Below are positions 58,641 through 64,000 of a stretch of 64,000 nt of DNA, piece by piece. The notes beneath the pieces are model-generated. The model searched no databases and was not told the DNA's origin. It worked only from the letters and a program-made list of their open reading frames with translations. A program made the position numbers and the translations under genes. Numbering within the stretch: position 1 is the first letter of the stretch; every line of letters begins with the position of its first letter. The stretch comes from Isoetes taiwanensis (Eukaryota > Streptophyta > Lycopodiopsida > Isoetales > Isoetaceae), in assembly GCA_021234155.1 (NCBI GenBank), contig JAJEKV010000064.1, positions 126,001 through 190,000 on the forward strand, read 5' to 3'.

Positions 58641-61469
58641 AGTCAAGAACATCAATATTTCTCAAGGAAATCAAGAAGAATTGGTTACTATTGGAGGCGA
58701 TCTTACTCAAGAGGAGGAACGCGATTTGATATCTTTATTAAGAGAATTCAGGGATATTTTGGCAAGAAATTACAAAGAATTGAAAGGCATTCCACCAGAG
58801 GTTGTGGTGCATACCATTGATTTGAAACAAGGATCAAAACCAGTCCAACAAGCTCAAAGGCGAATGAGTCCAGCAATAGAGGAGCAAGTAAAGGCTGAAG
58901 TCATGAAGTTTTTAGAGGCGAGATTTATTGTACCAGTGCCAAATTCAGATTGGATCAGTTCTATTGTACCAGTGAGAAAGCCAAATAACTCAATCCGAGT
59001 ATGCATTGATTACAGGGATCTCAACAAAGCTACCAAAAGAGATCATTTTCCTACACCATTCATAGACACCTTGCTGGATATTGTTGCAGGAAATCAGGCC
59101 TATTCTTTCTTGGATGGTTACTCAGGATATAATCAGATCCAAATCTATCCACCACATCAAGCAATGACGGCTTTTCGAACACCTTTTGGCATCTATGCTT
59201 ATAAAGTATTACCTTTTGGCCTCACAAATGCTCCAGCTACATTTCAGCGAGCTATGACATATGCTTTTCATGACATTTTAGACTTTTTGAGAGTCTTTAT
59301 AGATGACTTAACAATGTTTTCGAATCCAAGAAGGGATCACTTGGATCATCTCAGAAAAGTTCTTGAAAGATGCCGATTGTATGGCATAAGTTTGAATCCT
59401 GTTAAGTGTATTTTCTTCACTAGAGGAGGAAAACGATTGGGCAATTATGTTTCAGAAAAGGGATTACAAGTGGATCATGGTAAGATTGCAGCCTTGGAGA
59501 AGGTCAAACCACCTACAAATGTATCCCAAGTGAGAAGCTTATATGGCCAACTCAGTTTTAGTAGGAGGTATTTGCACAATTTTGCTAAAATAACCCAGCC
59601 ACTTGTGGATTGTATGAAGCAAGGGCAGAATTTTAGATGGAAGGAGGACGCTCAAGAAGCATGGATGGAATGGTGCCTTGGACAATTAAAAGAGAAAACT
59701 TTGCTGATTCCTCCAAGAATGAGTGAGCCATTTCATTTACTCTTTACAGTTTGGGAGCAAGCTTTGGCTGTCACACTATGTCAGAAAAATCAGCAAAAGT
59801 ATTATGATGTGAATTACTATGCTAGCAGGTTGTTAACTCCACAAGAGCAGAAATGGACTCATGTGGAGCATCTTGGGTTGGCATTGAAGTGAGCCTTGAA
59901 TAAATTTAGACATTATCTTCTTCCTTCACAATGGAATTCAGCAAATGTACAGTATGTCTACATTCATATGGATGTGAACCCATTGCCATGCATCTACAAT
60001 AAGACTGTCCAAGATCCTAAGTTTACAAGATGGGCTCTTATCATACAAGAATTTGAGTTGAAGTATATTAAGATGGCTCAAGGAGCTCATAATCCAAGTG
60101 CCTATTTGAGTAGTGGTGCTGAAATAGAAGAGGAAACAGACCAGCAAGTAGCATTTCAGGATAATGGAGTGTTATAGGGGTTCATTGAGACCGTGGATCT
60201 TTGGTATGCCAACATATACAGGTATTTGCAAGATCAGACTTATCCTTCATCATTTTCAAAGCAACAAAAGCATGCTCTTAGAGTACAAGCAGCTGGTTAT
60301 GTGGTGCATGAACTATTCTTTATAAGAGGACTATGGAAGGTCTCTTATTAAGATGTGTTGCTGGTCAGCAAATTCATGATTTGTTGCAGCAAGCACATGA
60401 TTGTCAGGGGCATTTTGCAGCCAGAACCACAGCTAGGAAGATCCTTCATTGGGGATATTATTGACCAACTCTTTACAAGGATACTAGAGACTTTGTTAGC
60501 AGATGTGAGAAGTGTTAAAGGCATAAACAATTGACAGGCCACAATAATATGCCATTCCATCCTATTTTGAGTGTTGGTCCGTTTCATATGTGGGGATTGG
60601 ATTACATTGGGCCTGTTAATCCTCCATCTTCCAAAGGTCATAAGTATATCTTAGCAGCCACATGTATGTTTACGAAGTGGGTAGAAGCAATTCCAGCAAA
60701 GCATGCTACAGAAAATACCACAGTAAGCTTTCTTTATCACAATTTGATTTCTCGGTTTGGTGTTCCAGCCATTCTTTTGTCTGATCGGGGAACTCATTTC
60801 ATGGGGAAAGTAGTAGCTCAGTTAACAGAAAAGATTGGTGTTCAACATGTGCAAGCTTCTGCTTATTATCCACAGGGAAATGGGCAAGCTGAGTCTACTA
60901 ATAAAATTTTGAAAGCTATCTTGGCCAAAACAGTGAAGGATAATCAAAGAAATTGGCATGAAGCCTTGACAGGTGCCTTATGGAGTTTCAGGTGTACTTA
61001 CAAGTTGGCCACAGGATTTACACCATTTGAATTGGTTTATGGAGTGCAAGCTGTGATGCCTATTCATTTGGACATTCCTTTGTGTTCATTTGTGGAGCTA
61101 CCTTATTATGAGAATTTAGGAGAAGTTCCATCTCCCAATCAAGTGCATAATAGGATGGATGATTTGCTGCAATTGCAAGAGATGAGACAAGAAGCAGCAG
61201 ACTTCAATATGAGGCATAAACAGAAAGTAAAGCTGATCAAAGACAAGTTACAGGTTATAAATCCATTTGAGGAAGGCCAATTGGTGTTGTGCAGGACCAC
61301 TAAGAAGCATCTATCCAAATTTCAAAGCCCATGGGAAGGCCCATTTCTGATTGATAAAGAGGTACCAGGTGGGGCTTTCTACTTGATGACTCCAGAAGGG
61401 GAATTGTTGCCTAATCCCAGAAATGGCAAGGATCTCAGGCCTTATTTTGAAAGAGAAGTGCTGTTCTAA
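58444..61469 (+). pseudogene. Ty3/gypsy pol: RT, RNase H, integrase
   Basis: The RT (58681-59600) has VCIDYRDLNKAT, FRTPFGIYAYKVLPFGLTNA and the catalytic VFIDDL, followed by RNase H (LLFTVWEQALAVTL, YYASRLLTPQEQKWTHVE). A TGA at 59890-59892 and a TAG at 60175-60177 interrupt, and a frame change leads to the integrase HHCC region (60340-60520, with a stop at 60516). The integrase core frame 60531-61469 has WGLDYIGPV, LLSDRGTHFMG and YYPQGNGQAESTNKIL (D, D, E) and a C-terminal WEGPFLIDKEVPGGAFYL module. Lack of a chromodomain fits a non-chromovirus. Confidence 0.93.
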
Positions 61470-61863
61470 TGGATTCAGATTTGGTATAGCTCCAATTACA
61501 AAGAATTTGTGGAGAACTTTTGGGTTACAGCAGGTCGTTTTTCTGTAAAAACAGATGGTGACAGTTCCATAATACATGATCTATCCTACATCAATGGATG
61601 TATTTCGGCGATACGAATCCAATGAGCTATGGTGCAGGTCAAACGGAGGTCTGGAACTCAAGATATCAGCTTTCAAAGTTTGCCACAGTTACAGAGGCTC
61701 TGTTTCGTCACTGTCATTTTGGACCAGTTTGTTTGTATCAGTCATTTGGATTTGAGGAGGGTGTAAATGGGTCATTTGGGGACATGTCCCAAGGACCGTA
61801 TGAGTTTGTTTTGTTGTGGGTTCTCTGCCACGGAGTGGCACATTTTCCCACTGTGGTCGCCAC
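61470..61863 (+). other. 3' internal non-coding region of the Ty3/gypsy element
   Basis: No domain seen. A typical purine-rich polypurine tract is not found next to the 3' LTR; instead the last 15 bases, CACTGTGGTCGCCAC, are the near-complement of the primer-binding site. Confidence 0.7.
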
Positions 61864-62216
61864 TGTTGGGGTGATCACTCATCACCACACTTGTCACCAC
61901 TCACCACATTCACCACTATTGAGGTGGTATAGAAGATAGTATACCGTATATGGAGTGATGTATGCACATGCACGCGTGCAAGATATTTTCACGTATGCAT
62001 TATGGAGCCATTATCACCACTGTATTATCTGACCAGAGGGAGAAGAACAGAGAGAGAGAGACGGTGTATTGAGGAAGGTTATTTTCTTGATCTAGCTATG
62101 GAGATGATGATTCTTTTGTTGTGCATTGCCTTGTTCTGATAGATTGAGCTGATAGGTTGAGCTTGTATTGTTGGGTTTTTCATCCTTCTTGCAAGGTTAG
62201 AGTTCAGGCTCTAACA
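61864..62216 (+). repeat. 3' LTR of the Ty3/gypsy element
   Basis: 353 bp, matching 55180-55519 with about six substitutions and a 14-base local duplication (TGAGCTGATAG area) that accounts for the extra length. Confidence 0.97.
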
Positions 62217-63363
62217 GTGCCATTGAAGTTTTCAAAAGGAGATTCAAGCTTTCAAGTGTGGAAGGAAAAGGTGAAGCATGTGCTTCAAGTGGAGGATCTT
62301 TGGGATCTCATTGAGCTTACTGATGGTGTAAGCAGAAGAATTGTGACTAGGACTTCTAATGTTGTGGGAGAGGTAGTTCATCAACAAATGGAGAGCAGAC
62401 AATTGGTGGTCAAACTAGGAAAGTAAATCTAGCTTCTGGAGGTGAAGTGAACAGTGAAAATAATGCAAAATTGAGATATGCACGAGGTATAATCATGAGT
62501 GAAATGAGCTTCAGTATCGTTCTAAAATTGGGAAGGCTGCATCCTAGAAAAATGTGAAATTATATGTTGATGACATATGAGCAGAAAACTTCCTCTCAGA
62601 TTGATGTTCTTGAGAACGAGTTGAGAAGTTTAAGACTGGTGGATAAAATAATGTAAATGAATTTCTTCAAACATTTGATAACATTATTCCAGATTTAGAG
62701 GGGGTTGGAGTGATGTACACTCAACAATAACAGGTACTTGTAATTTCCAGAGGGGTAACTAATCTTGAAAATATTGCTATGCTCATAAGGATAATTGCAA
62801 AGACTAGACTTGATGCTAGGAGAATGCTGAAAACTGAGGTTGAGTAAAGTAGAATTGATGAAGAAGAGGAAACAAGTCAAATCCTATTCACTAAGAGCAA
62901 GCATAAAGGGTAAGGTCGCCAAGGAGGCAAGGTTGACCCTTGCTTTAACTGTAGAATACATTAAGGTGAACTGCCCTAATTTGTCTAAAGATATAAACTG
63001 CTATAACTGTGGTGGAAGGGGGCATTATGCCTCTACTTGCTCGACACCTAAAGATGGTTCTAAGGATAGAGGCAAAGGAGGAAGATCAAGCAACAATTTT
63101 AGAGGCAGAGGTAGGGGAAGGGGAAGAGGCAGTACCTATAAGGCAAATGTGGCAGGAGAAGCAAGTCTGGAGGAAGGTACAACTGAAGATGGTGATGAGG
63201 TAAGGAATTCTAGAATTTTTTCTATTGATGCAAAGGTCAATACTGATAATTTGATCATTCTAGATAGTGGAGCAGAAAAAACCATAACTTGTAATTCAAA
63301 TCTTTTGAAGGAGTACCAAGGAAGCAAAGGAGGGCACATCTAAGTTGTCAATAGAGATTTACA
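62217..63363 (+). pseudogene. Ty1/copia gag and start of protease, relic
   Basis: The copia interrupted by the Ty3 element resumes: KFSKGDSSFQVWKEKVKHVL and DLWDLIE (gag N-terminus), many stops from 62400 to 62830, then CYNCGGRGHYASTC (CCHC knuckle), an Arg/Gly run RGRGRGRGRGS and protease DSGAEKT with the active-site Asp. It breaks off near 63360 at KGGHI, where the repeat shared with 52 kb begins. Confidence 0.88.
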
Positions 63364-63896
63364 GAGAATTTCTATCCTTTATCTGACAAGAACCCAAATT
63401 GCTCTTGTTATTCTTGAAAAAAACTATCGTGTGTATGAGACTTTGCTACAGCCAAGCCAACCATTACACGTGATATATCGACATTATAAATCACCAGGTT
63501 GTAGCCCATTATTTTCCAGTTAAATCCACCTTAGTTTAATTTTGACGTTCTTCAGGCCCTATCATGATACATCCCTTATCAATAGCATCTCCCGTCTGCT
63601 CAGATGGAAAACTCCCAATCAACAATTTTGAACAAAAGCATGTGCAAATCGATTATTGGCAGCTTATGCAAATCTTAACTGATCCATAGAATTCAAAACC
63701 CTATCTGAAAAAAGAAGATTGATGCAGTCTCTTCAAGCTTTTGCCTCCACATCACCACAAAGCTCCAAAAACCTCTCTTGCAAAAACTCCCTTTTTGTAA
63801 ACCCTTTGTTTATGGATATATGTCATGCACATATTCCCATTATCAAGTAAATGCATTATATGCAAATATTATACAATTGTTGGCCTCTTACTGCCT
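63360..63896. repeat. dispersed repeat, copy 2 (other copy 52041-52610)
   Basis: See 52041-52610 for shared landmarks; a 30-base insertion near 63700 is specific to this copy. Beyond 63896 to the window end nothing is recognised. Confidence 0.85.
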
Positions 63897-64000
63897 ATGA
63901 CCATTATAATTTTGCATGGCATAGCTTCTTCATCATTTATCATTTGGTAGAAAAATTAGTGCTTACCACCACCTCCACTATGCTGATGTCTCGGGAACGT

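Larger units (their letters stand above)
55180..62216 (+). mobile_element. nearly complete Ty3/gypsy element
   Basis: Two LTRs, a 5-bp target duplication GTGCC (55175-55179 and 62217-62221), gag-protease, RT, RNase H and integrase are present in Ty3/gypsy order over 7037 bp. The LTRs differ at about six positions plus small indels by eye, pointing to a fairly recent insertion. No chromodomain follows the integrase, which fits a non-chromovirus lineage (inference). The frame is broken at several sites, so this copy should not be able to move by itself. Confidence 0.95.

Noticed and set aside
58356-58655. Minus-strand frame of 99 codons rich in Val/Met
   Set aside because: It is the antisense of the CAC/CAT repeat in the Ty3 element.

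Overview
The window looks like nuclear DNA of a land plant. It carries spliced genes for plant-type proteins, including a putative plastid membrane protein, among dense layers of decayed retroelements: Ty3/gypsy, Ty1/copia, L1-like LINEs, tRNA- and 5S-related short elements and one hAT-like element. Nothing seen fixes the lineage. The repeat load and many intron-containing pseudogene pieces suggest a large genome, but that is inference.

Two protein-coding genes are well supported. At 8310-10268 (+) lies a three-exon gene for an ankyrin-repeat/SAM-dependent methyltransferase of the RMT2 (protein arginine N-methyltransferase 2) family. At 37336-42644 (-) lies a thirteen-exon gene for a 685-residue rhodanese-like membrane protein of the plant CAS/TROL-like group, very like the Arabidopsis AT3G59780 product as I remember it. 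A third, weaker candidate is a two-exon small membrane protein at 28740-29151 (-).

Layout: 1-5.2 kb holds a 27-bp minisatellite, two tRNA-like SINE heads, a long LTR with PBS (minus strand) and a duplicated 380-bp segment. 5.5-8.3 kb is mostly featureless, with a LINE C-terminal fragment. 8.3-10.3 kb is the methyltransferase gene. 11.7-12.1 kb is a long polypyrimidine tract. 12.2-14.8 kb is a 1.1-kb tandem repeat carrying a captured DEAD-box helicase fragment. 16-17 kb is a broken aspartokinase-homoserine dehydrogenase pseudogene with introns. 17.7-19.7 kb is a copia pol relic. 20.4-22.1 kb is a GC-rich LINE-like copy with a TTCC-type tail. 22-30 kb is mostly anonymous, with hairpins and small duplications. 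30.5-36 kb holds copia fragments, a Cassandra-like 5S-bearing cluster, a GATA/GGTA microsatellite and a SINE. 37.3-42.6 kb is the rhodanese-like gene. 43.4-49.6 kb is an L1-like LINE interrupted by a hAT-like element and by a second, oppositely oriented LINE. 49.8-50.2 kb is a dense array of a GGAAACCTCCCC motif in both orientations. 52-54 kb is a Ty3/gypsy gag relic. 55.18-62.22 kb is a nearly complete Ty3/gypsy element with two LTRs and a 5-bp target duplication, inserted into the gag of a copia element that resumes to about 63.36 kb.

The most unusual signals are: the complement of the Ty3 element's primer-binding site placed directly before its 3' LTR; a histidine-coding CAC/CAT repeat exactly where its gag and pol frames overlap; the 5S-like Cassandra cluster; the nested LINE with a hAT-like element whose empty site restores the host frame; and the GGAAACCTCCCC array. 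I see no CRISPR array, operon or bacterial-type system.
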